A stretch of DNA of 64,000 bases from positions 81,339,635-81,403,634 of the forward strand of contig OX421963.1 in the NCBI GenBank assembly GCA_949128115.1, given 5' to 3'. This stretch comes from Anaspis maculata. Its lineage: Eukaryota; Arthropoda; Insecta; Coleoptera; Scraptiidae. Shown piece after piece: positions 10,252-22,200 of the stretch. The position numbers and the translations under genes are program-made. The first letter of the stretch is position 1. Each line of letters opens with the position of its first letter. Below the pieces are notes generated by a model that was given only the letters and a program-made list of their open reading frames with translations, searched no databases and had not been told where the DNA came from.

Positions 10252-13200
10252 CTGAAACAAACAAAAATCGTTAAATCATTCGTCTGACATAAAAAGAACT
10301 GTGATGTTAGTAAGTCTTTTACAAAAAAACCAAAAACAAAAAGATTAGCCACAAGCATTAAGAGACGTAGTCAGTCTGGATTTATCACAATACTTAAGTA
10401 CTATAAGTAACAAAAAAAATAGAAAAAACATAGAAAAAACCCAGCGTTTACCTCCTCTACGTGTCACGTTTTGGACACTGTCCTCGTGAATATGGCAGAC
10501 CTCATCGAGTGTTTTTCAGAGGATCCATCCACGATCTCTGTAATCGTTACCGTTCTACTGCTATCGCTAGAGTAACATGGAAAACGAAAGAGGTATTGGA
10601 TTATAAATCAAGACTGACGTTTTTTACAACGACACACAGTAGGTACGTGTGGTTCAACTGGGCTAGCTGTGCTGATCAAGTTGAAGCTTTTTCCGATTGA
10701 AAAAAAAATTGAGTGATATAAGCTTCGACATCATCAGTGTGGCCAGCTGAAGATGAAATGCGATTTATACCTGGTTCGTAGGAACGGCATTATGATACCG
10801 GCTCCGGTGGCGACCAGCAGGAGGACGACCTGAAGGACAGTGAGCAGAATGTTTATGAGCTTGACCACCAGGGCGCGAGCGTTGGAATTGTCCAGGCCCT
10901 CCAGCGTGACGTACTGTTGCTGTTGTAATGCTTGGTGCTCCATTTTTTGAATCTGAAAAATGGAAAATGTTTCATTTGTTAACCCAGAATCCTAGGGCAT
11001 TCTTTGTAAATTAGGACAGTAAAAATGATAAAACAGTTGGGTAGGTAATCCAAGGGCTTTCTTTGTAACTTAGAATAGTAAACATGCTAAAACAGTTGGG
11101 TATTACAGATTTAACAGATGTCGTACAGCAGGTAGGTACAATGAAACAAATTAAATAATTCAACAACAAACTCTTCTGCTGGTATATGAATGTAAAAAAA
11201 ATATAAAACAAAACGACAAAGTTTTGATTGCCCACCGTTCAAACAGTATTGCATTGAAAGAATACCTCCTACCAAGGTGAAATGTGTTTGGGCAATACAT
11301 ACCACAGCAGTGTTTTGGAAAAATTTCTTTATTCAATTTAACTTTTCTTGATTTTCTCGATTACCGTGCAGAAGCCAATTCAGTGTGCAATTCTATAGCA
11401 CATACAGTCTTCCACGTCTTGTCATTCGTGGACGAAGAAATAACAGAACTAAGACTTGAATTGGCAATACAAAATCACCAGGAGGCCTAAAGGTCTGAAC
11501 TGGCCTCCTACATGTCCTGACCTGATTACCCCGGATTTTTTCTGGAGATTCCTGGAGGACAAAGTCTATGGGAATAGGCCGCAAAACTTGTATGAACTGC
11601 ATTATACAGTATTGCCACCGAAATTTACGCAACATCCAGTAATACGCAACAAACCAGTTCGTTTAGAGAATGTGTGTAAGCAAGGAAAACATTTGAGACA
11701 TTCAATTTTTGTCAGCAAACGAGCTTCGTAAATTTTTAGTTCATAAAATGTATAATAATAATGATATTTGCTAGCTTTTTTTTGTTATCAAGCAACTGTA
11801 TTGCCAACTGGAATCTGTCGAAAATCATCCAAGTCTTGTGTGTCGATCTGGGGTCGGCCATGTCATTGGGACTGACATAAATGTTCCTTGACGGTTGAAA
11901 TTTGTACTGGATGTCGGAACGGAAGCTGCTTCAGCTTTTTCAACGGGTTCTGGACCGTGTAATTAGCGGTTGAAAGTGCGGGTGGCTTGTGTATTTGTGA
12001 GGCGTCTGTCGGCCTCCACGATGCGTGTGATAGCCAAAATGTCGAGAATGAAATCCATCTGTCGCCAGTTGGTCGAAGGGGGGTCGAATGGCTCTTGACA
12101 TGAGACAGATAGATTTCATTTTTGACATTTCGACCGTCACACGCATTGCGGACATTTGAACGATGAGGCACAGCGTTGATCTCGACCTTACCGACGCCTC
12201 CACGGGACGAAACGGAACCGCCTACCGCCCCCTCACAAATACACAAATCACTCACACTTTCAACAGCCACTGGAGGCAATGAAAATGGGCAAAACTTAGC
12301 GGCAATGATACAAACTTAGAGGGCTGTTGTTCCATACACCTTTGTTTTGACAGAACAACAAAGGTGACACATGATAAGCTAGAAAGTTTGCATCGTGCCG
12401 GGTTATTTTTACGCTGGTACTGTTCATATTGTCGAGATGTAAAACTGTACTTGTCCGCTTCCGACAGATGGCACAAACTTCAGCTGTCATAAGAGATTTT
12501 AATATTGACCAGTTTCAAAAAGTTCGTGAATAGCACTGATTACTCTTACTTTATCATATTCATAGTTTTTCCAGGCAAACCGTTAGGGATCTTGTGTTAT
12601 TTCAGTCAAACTTTTATTTCTGACAGCTTGCCACATGATTTTCTAATGATTCAGTATTCTATTAAGCTGCAAATAAGTGGGTATTTCGGTAATTTCCAGA
12701 AAGTCTTGTTAGGTTTTACTGAATATAGTGACTAATATCTAATTATCAGCTCTTAATCATTTCACTCGTAATTTCAACAGCTTTTTGACAGATTTTAGCG
12801 CCTTCAAATTATTATTTGACAACATTCGGCACAAGCTCATATCATAGTTACGAAGCAACGTGGCGAGTGTGATGACACAGCTTACCTATAGTTTATTATC
12901 GGAAAACTAGTCATACACTTTATTTCAAGTGAAAAAAAAAAAAAAAGCTCGTTAGCTGGCAGTCGTCAAAGGCGACTTTTGGCGACCGATCGGCAATAGT
13001 ATTGCTCACTGGGATCTTATACGATGATTTTTCTATTCCTTCGAACTGAAGTACAACGTGAGATTACCACAGACATAGCAACATAGTGTCTCAAAAGCAA
13101 CTACTTTTCTGGTGAAAAAAAGTAGAAAATCGAGCCGCGAAGCAGAGCGGTTTGATTTCAAAGTCTAGTGACGTAACTAGACGTTGCGCGTTGCTATGGC

Positions 13201-16200
13201 AACGATGCTGTTTTTGCTGCTGATACAATGCTCTCATGTCGGCCTTGCCGATGCTTTGTTGTCATTTGAAACTTACAATTTCTTTGTTCTCGACCAATTT
13301 TTTTTTAATTTGTGTTTTAGCTGCACATCTGCTAATTTTATCTATTTAAGCAAAGGTCCATACAAATAAAATCGTATTTTGTGATTCTTGTGTACGACCC
13401 CATTGTGTATTTTTTGTAAAATAGCTTTTTTTGCAAAAGTTGAAAATTATAGAGTGGTTCCAATCATTTCCTAACAAATTTAAGAAGTATTATTGGGGGC
13501 AAATACCAAATACTGACAGTTTTCTGTCTGACAGTTGTCGAATTATGCATAGCACATCTATCAAGGCGTCAAAATCTAGCTTGTGCTGAACCATTAGTGC
13601 CAACACAATACAATTTTTCCATAGCTTGCTCTAATGCAGAAAGCCGTGAAACTTATAATAATGCTCATTTTAGCTTCTTGATCATTCTGACAAATTTCAG
13701 AATCTCTGGTGACATTTTGACAGGTTTTAATGGTTGGAAAATAACAATTTCGTTCATTTGTAGATTTTAGTCATTTGAAATGCTATTAGGACATATTACA
13801 ATGGTTTAATTATTTTGAATAAATTGAGATAATTTTTCAAATAAATCCCAGATTTCAGGAGATTTAATTGATTACGTTTGGATAATCCATTAAATTGATG
13901 TTTTGCCAGAGGTTTAATTCTTGAATTTCTTTCTTGGCCAGATTTCAGTGTTTTCAAGTGATAATTTGGCAGGAACAGGAGAGAGGGGCGCCACCGATTA
14001 TTCTGACCACCAAATAAAGGAGATGAAGCTATCATTTTCTTGTGGGCTTGACATACCTTTGAGAGAGAAAACCCGATGTTCTGTGACGTCAAACTGTCGT
14101 CATCCTAAAGCCACTCTATCCTATCCAATACACTCTACAAACAAGATGGAGGGCTGTGAGTGATTGCTATCAGCAACAAGGTGGATGTTTTCAATGTTCA
14201 TCTGTCACCGTGCGATTGTGTTCATAGAACACTGTTGTGTCGATGTGTTCGCGCAGTCGCATAATGGTGAAGTTTTGAAAACGCGGGAATTGGCGAGTTT
14301 CAAGATCGAATACGCCATCTGACGGCCAACGTGTAAACGACGTTTGTGCACGGATCAACCGCAGATTTGTGTGGGCTCTTATGAGCGTTGCGGTGTTTGG
14401 TGACTTTAATTGATTCCATCTGACTTAACGCGGCGTTGATTTTTTCCAACAAAGTACGTGAGCCACGCACGTTTCATTATCTTGAATATACTAGGTGTCG
14501 TCGGTTGCAAAAGCATTGCATTTTTAAATAACAGTGGCACGTGTACGACGACTGGCAAGCAAAAGTGGCATCAGAATGGAAGGTGGTAAGATTTGTGATT
14601 TTGTCATAGTGACAAAAAGTGGCGGAGAATTTGTTGCGTTCCCGAGTGCGAGTCGCGCTGTGGAAACCGGAAAAAGGAAGAGTTACATTTTCACCGTTTC
14701 CCGTCGAAAGCGAAAGACGCAAGTTGGGTAGTCAAGATGACAAACAAACTCGGCACTGTGGAAAATATGACTACGAGAAAAGCCTGGGAAGTGTCGCTGA
14801 AAATAGGAACTTTAAATGGCTGCATCGAAGAGGCACAGCTGCGATATGTTTGCATGTCCCGGGGTGGCCTGCTTTGCAAGTGCATTTAAACGTTCCAATT
14901 TCACAGGAACTCTCGCGAGAACTGCTACTACTATTTCTTTTAATTACAATCTCAGTTGCCTCGTGAGGAGATTCATAGAATGCGCTTGTTTGTAAACACA
15001 ATCCAAATATGTCTATGTTTGAACTGAAGCTTGATTCGGTTCGCTTTCGACCACTCAACACAAGAAATTGTGACTTCAGAATTTCCTATCCGTTGAGGCT
15101 TGAGGCCATCCAGTGATTGAAAACCGCAATACCTATAGTTCCACCGCAATAGGTACTAATTGACCACGTTTCACGTCTGGAGGACATAAAAAACCGCTTA
15201 CTACTGATAAGATTTTTGAACGCGCGGGCAACAATCCGTGCCCTATCCGACATGTTTGTTTACATGCTAAGCGCATCAGCAGCGCCACCATCGGTAATGT
15301 TACTCGCCAATTGGTCCGTGTTCGTTTTGTTCAACAAAGTTCATGTTCTTGGATAACTTTTTTTTTTTTATTAGTTTATTTAACGTCGGCCTATTTCCGC
15401 CACGAGGCCTATTACCGACGCCGGTGAATGCTTTCCTCCACTATACCGGAAATTTTGCCGAACCCCTGTGTGTTCCAACACAGGGTAGGGATTTTTAACG
15501 ACCACCAACATCGCATGGGGTCGGCACCATCGTTCGTATTTTACGTGCTATGCGACACACGGCGCGTCTTGCATTTAGCAAGCATTCCAACTAAACCAAG
15601 GAGCTTGTTTTCGAGGCCGAAAATCCGTCCCCGGCGGAGATCGAACCCGCGACCTCTGGAGTGGTAGTCGAACGCGCTAACTAACCACACCACAAGCTCC
15701 TCTTCTTGAATAACTTACGAAATCGAATGATTCGCTCGATTTTCATTGGCAATCAGAAAGTGAGACAAAAAAAACTTAGTCTAGCTTCGCCATTCAAGTC
15801 ACCAGACGGCGTCCAGACTTGTAAAATCGCGAAATGTTCTTAGTATAACTTCGATAGTTTCAACTTTTTTCAACATTTGACAGTTTATACTTTTCCAAGA
15901 TGATTCCCAATCATTTGAACGGCTACATGGCCGGCTAAGAACGCCGCCTGATCTAGCGACTGTTTTGCTATCAATTATCCACAACAATTAAATAGGAAAT
16001 AAACTCACCTTTGTTTGACAGTGTTCCAGTATTTCATGGATATCCCTGAGACGTTCCTCACTTTGATATTGCACCTTCTCTTCCATATCGGCCATGGCTT
16101 GCTTCAGGTTTTCCACTTCGTTTTGGTGGAGTTCAGTCAAATCGTTTATTTGTTCTTCTAACCGTTCGGTCCTAAACCGCTCCTCCTGCGTGAAAATCAA

Positions 16201-19200
16201 AAAATTATTTCGTTTATATAAAATCCAATAAGTAGCTGTATTGTACAAACGAGAAAGTGGGCGTAAATAATTCTAGTTTGAAATATAATGATAATTATGT
16301 TCGTATATTATTATTTAGGGTAATTATAACGATGGTAAATACCGAGAGCAGCAAACTACCAGAGTGGCGTAGGTTATTGCCATCTGATAGTTCCAGTAAT
16401 ACATAGATGATTTTATTCGATACCGAACAGACATTTTCCCATTGAAAAGTTAGTTTTTCAAAATTATTTTATTTGTCAATTATGGCAGTTAGCATGAGCT
16501 AGAGGGAATTATGGATTCATGATAACCCTAGAGGGAGAAATGAATTTCATAATTATGACCCACCCAACTTGATGTATAGGTAAAGTAGGTTCACTTGTAC
16601 CGTGATTCTAGTCGGCTGTGAGATTTTGTTTCTAAGTTTCCAAATGTGAAATATAGAAAATCCCCAAAACTTTGCAGTTGGCTGCTCTGGCCGGACCAGT
16701 TTTGAAACACATTTTTTGCGTATTTCCTTTGCAGATAGCCGGAACATTTTTGCGGGACGTGATGTCTGACGCTTTTTTCCATTTTATTGGTAAAATGTAA
16801 CAATTTTTCGACTTGTTTTTAATTTTCGCCAATGAACAAATAAATCAAGAGAGCCTTGACATTTGACAGTTGTGAAAAATATTCCTAACCTCTTGAAGCC
16901 GGTTCAACTTTAGATGCTTCAAATTAAAGATTGTACAATGCCCTTCGTCCAAAAAAGGGGCCCCATGCAATCATCAACCCTTTCGCCTCTTCCAGTCAAA
17001 AATACAAGTCAAACCCTGAAGAATTATGGGCGATACAAGGATCGCCGTGCAGTCTGTCATTGGCAAAAGAATTTACGTGTAAAAAGTAAATTAAACCAAA
17101 TTTCAAAAAACCCAGCCGCTCAAAGTTGTGTATTGAACCGAAATTGATGTAAGTACCTTCAATTTGAAATTTGATTTCGTTTTGGGGGTTCCCGGGACGA
17201 GTTTTTGTCGACCCTGAATGGGCCGCCGTCAAGATGACTTAATTTGCGGCCGCCCCGTGCTCTTTTGGTGTCTACATGACGGTAACACAGCTCTGCGTTC
17301 CCCTAGTCGCACGTCCACTTATGACCAGGTCAGTTTTCCAAGATTTTAATATCAATTTGATAAGAAATATAACTTCACTTCCAGAGAAGTCAGTTTCACA
17401 CAAGGTGAAAAGGCGGCAAGCCTACAATGCTAAAGTAGAAAATTTGCCCCGCCAACTAGAGTCACAGTACAAGTGAACCTACTATACCGTAAGTCCGTAA
17501 CCAAGACATTAGGCGCTTTCCTTTTACCACAAAACTCACTGATCTGATCTAAGTTAGAGAGAGAAAAAGCGAGAAATCACATGCGCGAAAATGAGCGATT
17601 TTTTCTGACCACTAAGAACTTAGGTCAGAATACTTAGTTCAAGTTGTAAAATGAAAGCACCTATTATTTAGTCATAATTAACCTGTCATGAAATAAATTA
17701 TTTAAATATTAATTCTTTAATGAATTAGGGACAAGCAATTGCTATAATGTTTCTGACCTGACCTGACCACATAGATACCCATTCACCATCTAATAATAAA
17801 GCTAATGCCGAGTTCATGGTTCCTGCCAAAAAAAACAACACAAAAACTGTGTCACAACTTGATCTTCAGTACCTTAATGCGGTTAAACTTTCTCAAAAAT
17901 TAAAGCTTGAGCTCAAAGACCTTTGATCTATTTAAAAAAAGTGCAAAACATACTGAAACACCCTGAACAAGCGAAAGAACTCAAGTCCTTCACGGAAAAA
18001 TTGCGTGATGATCATTGATTTTTCTTGAAGAAAAATTCCCTCAATCCTCCCAGCAACACCGACCCACTTATAGGTTCCACCTACACAGGCGTCGTTCAGT
18101 CTACAAAAAGCTTTCACTCTTTACACAGTTTACATGAAAGAAATATATGAAACGAGGTGTGTCAATAAGCAAGAAATGAAACGCCCAATTGTATGTAAAG
18201 AGAGATGAATTTACCTGCAACGCAGCATTCAAGTACTGGATCTCCTGCGGCAGCGACTTCATGTTATCCAGCTTTTCCCGCAACGAATCGATTTCCTCCT
18301 GTTTGGACGACAGCTGCTTGAAAACAGTCTTGATAGTGTCCTGATGGGCAAGGCTTTGTTGCGTCCGTTCGAACCTTCAGTACCGAGAAAATAAAACAAA
18401 TTGCAATCACAAAACACCAAAACCAAAAAAGAGAACAGTAAAATTTACTTATGATGATTATCATGGACGAGCATTCTACGCACAATTTCTGTCGATTTTT
18501 CCATCATTGTATGTTCCACTTTGTTTATAAAAAAATTTCTAACAATGCTGCGGTTTTTGTTTCAAATTAGGAGAAGATAAGTCGGTGACCGGCTCGTAAT
18601 GAGATGCAGCATGTACTGACGCTTAGGATTTGGCATCAGAGCACGATTTGACACGTTTTGGATCGGGTCCAAATCAAACAAACTTAATGCTGCTGCTGCT
18701 GATTATGCTTCTCCCACTGACCTTTACCTTAGTCCTTCTGGGATAGATAACGTTCTCTTTGCGAGAAAAAAAAAGTGTGTGCCACAGTTCGGTAACATGG
18801 CACTAAATACCGTATCTCGTGATTTCAAGTCCTAAATAAACAATAAAATTTATCACATACATCATACGAATGGATTTAGACCACAACGCAATTTTGCTAT
18901 TGCTCAATAAGATATTCTAATTTAAAGTTTGTTTAATAACAGCGACTCTGTGGAAGAAAGTGTTATCTGTGAAAAGTCATAAATCGCTTCTTTTACTTTT
19001 TAGATATAAAAGTTAATCAATAGAAAGTCATTCATCAGACAAACAAAAGTTCTACAGCAGTATGATTGTTTAACGTTTAGTCCTCGGTTCAATATTGAAC
19101 AACACAAAGGAAGAGGCTTATAAGGTATCAGATAAAAATTATAATGGAAAAGTTTTTTTTTCCTAAAGGTATTTTTATTTTTAGAGTATGAATGGATAAG

Positions 19201-22200
19201 AGGAAATGGGTCATTGGTATGGAATTTATCGATTTAAATTCTTTCAGTAGGTACTTTTCGAGAAATGACACAGCACACAATACAACTTCCGCTTTGCTTT
19301 CATTTTTATTAACAATTTTCGAAGTAAATAGGTTGAAGTTTTGGTTATGTTCGAAGTTGCTAGTTCAAAACGCGGGGCCAAATATATCTATAATCAATAG
19401 GTCTTGAAAACTTTGTGATTTGTTTAGTAAAACTTGGCTAGACATCTATTCATTACAGACATTAGGAAAATGTTTGCCAATGTTTTAATTGGGCATCAAA
19501 TATTTGTTCAATAGAAAATTTGTGTTATTTTTAATCTAACTAGCTAAAATAACTACCAACTGACAAGGGAAAAATCCTGCGATTCTTCTGCACTACATTA
19601 CCACTATTGACAGGAAGTCAACATTTGTCTGAACGTTTATTTATGCTGTACATGATGCTGTAGTATAGTAAGCACATCAATATCATTCAATAGCAATAAT
19701 ATTATTCAAGTTTTATTTCAACTTTCGTTTACAAAAAATCTAAGATTTCCGATCGGGCAGATCTGTAAGATTTTTTTTTGTCGAAGTAATATTATAACGA
19801 GTGTTTTTTTAAATATGCCGTCGAAGTGTGCTCTGCTCTGGCCGAATGCAGGCGAATTTGGCTAGAGCACAGCACACTTCGACGCCAGATTCAAAAAAAG
19901 CACCCCTTATATCTCAGATCGAATGTGAAACAAAACATCGAAAATGTTTTCATCGAAGGACCATGTTTATTTCTTTGATATAAAAAAAATGCTCGCTACA
20001 AATTTAACGGGTGGAAAGACTTTGGAAAAGCTATCAAGCACTTATTTGTTTTTCTTACTTGATCTACATACAGCCTCGATAAAGCAAGCGAGGTTGAAAC
20101 ATTACTGCTCTTATATCAGATGCCTGAATTATTCAGTGTTATTTTAGGGATTTTCAAATGCAAGAATGGAAATGTAACGTATTATAACAACAAATCATAA
20201 TTTAGAAACGTAGATATTACTTTCACACTATACCTACACAGGAATTATGGAATTTAAGGAATTTCAATATAGGAGTGCAACTTTATTTCAAACTAAAATT
20301 ACCTACTGATATAACCATTGCCGAAAAGAACGAATTTCTGCACAAAATGGTATTACGATTATGAATAAAAAACTCTTCAAATTTCTCTTTTTTAAATACA
20401 ACAAAGCGACATTCTGAAAATTGCCGAAGACCTTATAGCGTTGACTGAGCAGCCTAAAGACGCGCTACCGGTAACATTTCTCGAAATGATAATGGCTCAG
20501 GTAAGATTTTCCCTAGCTGCGACCCATAGGGAGTAATGAGAGCTGCCTGTGACTTCATCTTGAAGAAGTTTTCACAAGTACAGCGCAAACTGACATGAAA
20601 ACAAAGCTCTTCCAGTACAGTACAGTACTTCACCAAAATATACTAGAGTGCATCGAGTCGAAAACTGCTTGTATTGTGGCCTCATATGGCCGGCCGATGT
20701 TGAAAGTTAGACGGCGTATACACGTTTCCAGTAGGGCGATCACATATAGCCATTCTCATTTACCTGGGGTCTTCAGGGCGCAGGTTCACCTACACACATC
20801 AAAAGAATCTAGGGGACAAGCAAATTCAGACGATTTCTAAAATCATCATAACTTTTGATTGCCGTCAGCGATTTCATATCTGTTTCCAGTGTTCGATAGC
20901 TCAATCCTTCGTTTTCATGTCTTGATCACGTCGAATACGAACAATGTTTCATAAAGTTTCTACAGGTTGGTCAATGGAACAGTGTAAAATTGCCAAAAGT
21001 TCAGTACAAGCGCGATTTGAAAAAAAAAATTGTATGCATTTCAATAGCCCAGTTATGAATACTGGTATTTCAGCTTTAGTAGCGTTTTTTAATTTTGAGA
21101 ATCGAAGGTAAACTGCCAAAGATATTGATCATTTTGTGCCGCCATGTTGAACTTCCAAGAAAATGATCCGATTTCATTGAAACTTGGATTACACTCATAT
21201 CTGGTTTCAGTAATTGGAATTCCAAGGTCAAATGTCTTTCTTGGTCACTTTCAAGCCGCCACATTAAACTTTTATGTAAATGATTCGATTCTAGTGTGTT
21301 TCAAGTTTTATTCAAATTGAATCATTTATGTAAAAAGTTCGATATAGCAGCTCGAAAGTGACATTTGACCTTGAAATTCCAATTACTTGAACCAGACATG
21401 AGTGTGTTCCAAGTTTCAATGAAATCGGATCACTTTCTTCTTTCTTGGAAGTTCAACATGGCGGCACAAAATGATCAATATCTTTGGCAATTCACCTTCG
21501 ATTTCTGAAATTCAAAAACGTCACTGAAGCCGAAGCAGTGATATTCATAACTGTGCTATTAAAATGCATGCATTTTCTTTTTTGGGAAATCGCACTCGTA
21601 CTGAACTTTCGATTTTCAAAATTCAAAAACATTACTGAAGCTGAAATACTGATCTTCATAACTGTGCTATTGGAATGCATGGAATATTTTTTTTGGGAAA
21701 TCGCGCTCGTACTGAACTTTCGGCAATTTTACACTGTTCCGTTGATCATCCTGTAGCAACCTCATGAAACACTGTTCGTATTTGACGTGATCAAGGCATG
21801 AAAACCAAAAATTGGGCTATCGAACACTAAAGACCGATATGAAATCGCTTAGGGGAATCAGAAGTTATGATGATTTTAGGAATCGTCTGAATTTGCTTGT
21901 CCCCTAGATTCTTTTGATGTGTGTATATTGGCGCCGTCGCCAATCCCAACCCTAACCAGCCCGATCGATAAAGCGCTCCTGGCTAAACAGCCAATTGAAT
22001 CAGTGAGTTTGTATGCATGAAGACCTGCGCACGAGCTGAGAGCTAAGGGAACCGCCTATATGAGAAGGTCTATGTTGACTTAGGGAGTTAGGGACCCTCA
22101 TTATCACGCGACCGGCCGGCGGGCGGCGTAAGGGAACCGCATTCTGGCCGACCGCTTGTTTACTGAACGGCCTCACGGAGTCAGGCACTGACAGCTGTCG

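Larger units (their letters stand above)
10953..16008 (-). other. TMCC intron 7 with mobile-element remnants
   Basis: About 5 kb containing a Tc1/mariner transposase scrap (11456-11731), a fold-back element (about 11816-12492), a dispersed repeat (13510-13652), a SWIM-like coding fragment (14771-15061) and SINE copy 2 (15360-15702). In 10953-11455, 12493-13509, 13653-14770 and 15717-16008 nothing was recognised. Confidence 0.75.

Noticed and set aside
11863..12279. 138-codon frame on minus
   Set aside because: Lies entirely inside a fold-back element and is explained by its inverted repeats.
13184..13369. 61-codon frame starting with a signal-peptide-like stretch
   Set aside because: Short, low-complexity, no downstream domain and no splice support.
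15637..15702. Possible genuine tRNA gene
   Set aside because: Box A and B are present, but the sequence continues into a repeated body with an A-rich tail and target duplication, so it is a SINE head.
21925..22000. TGGCGCCGTCGCC as an LTR primer-binding site
   Set aside because: Motif is suggestive of a gypsy-type site, but no LTR or gag is adjacent and its orientation does not fit the pol remnant.
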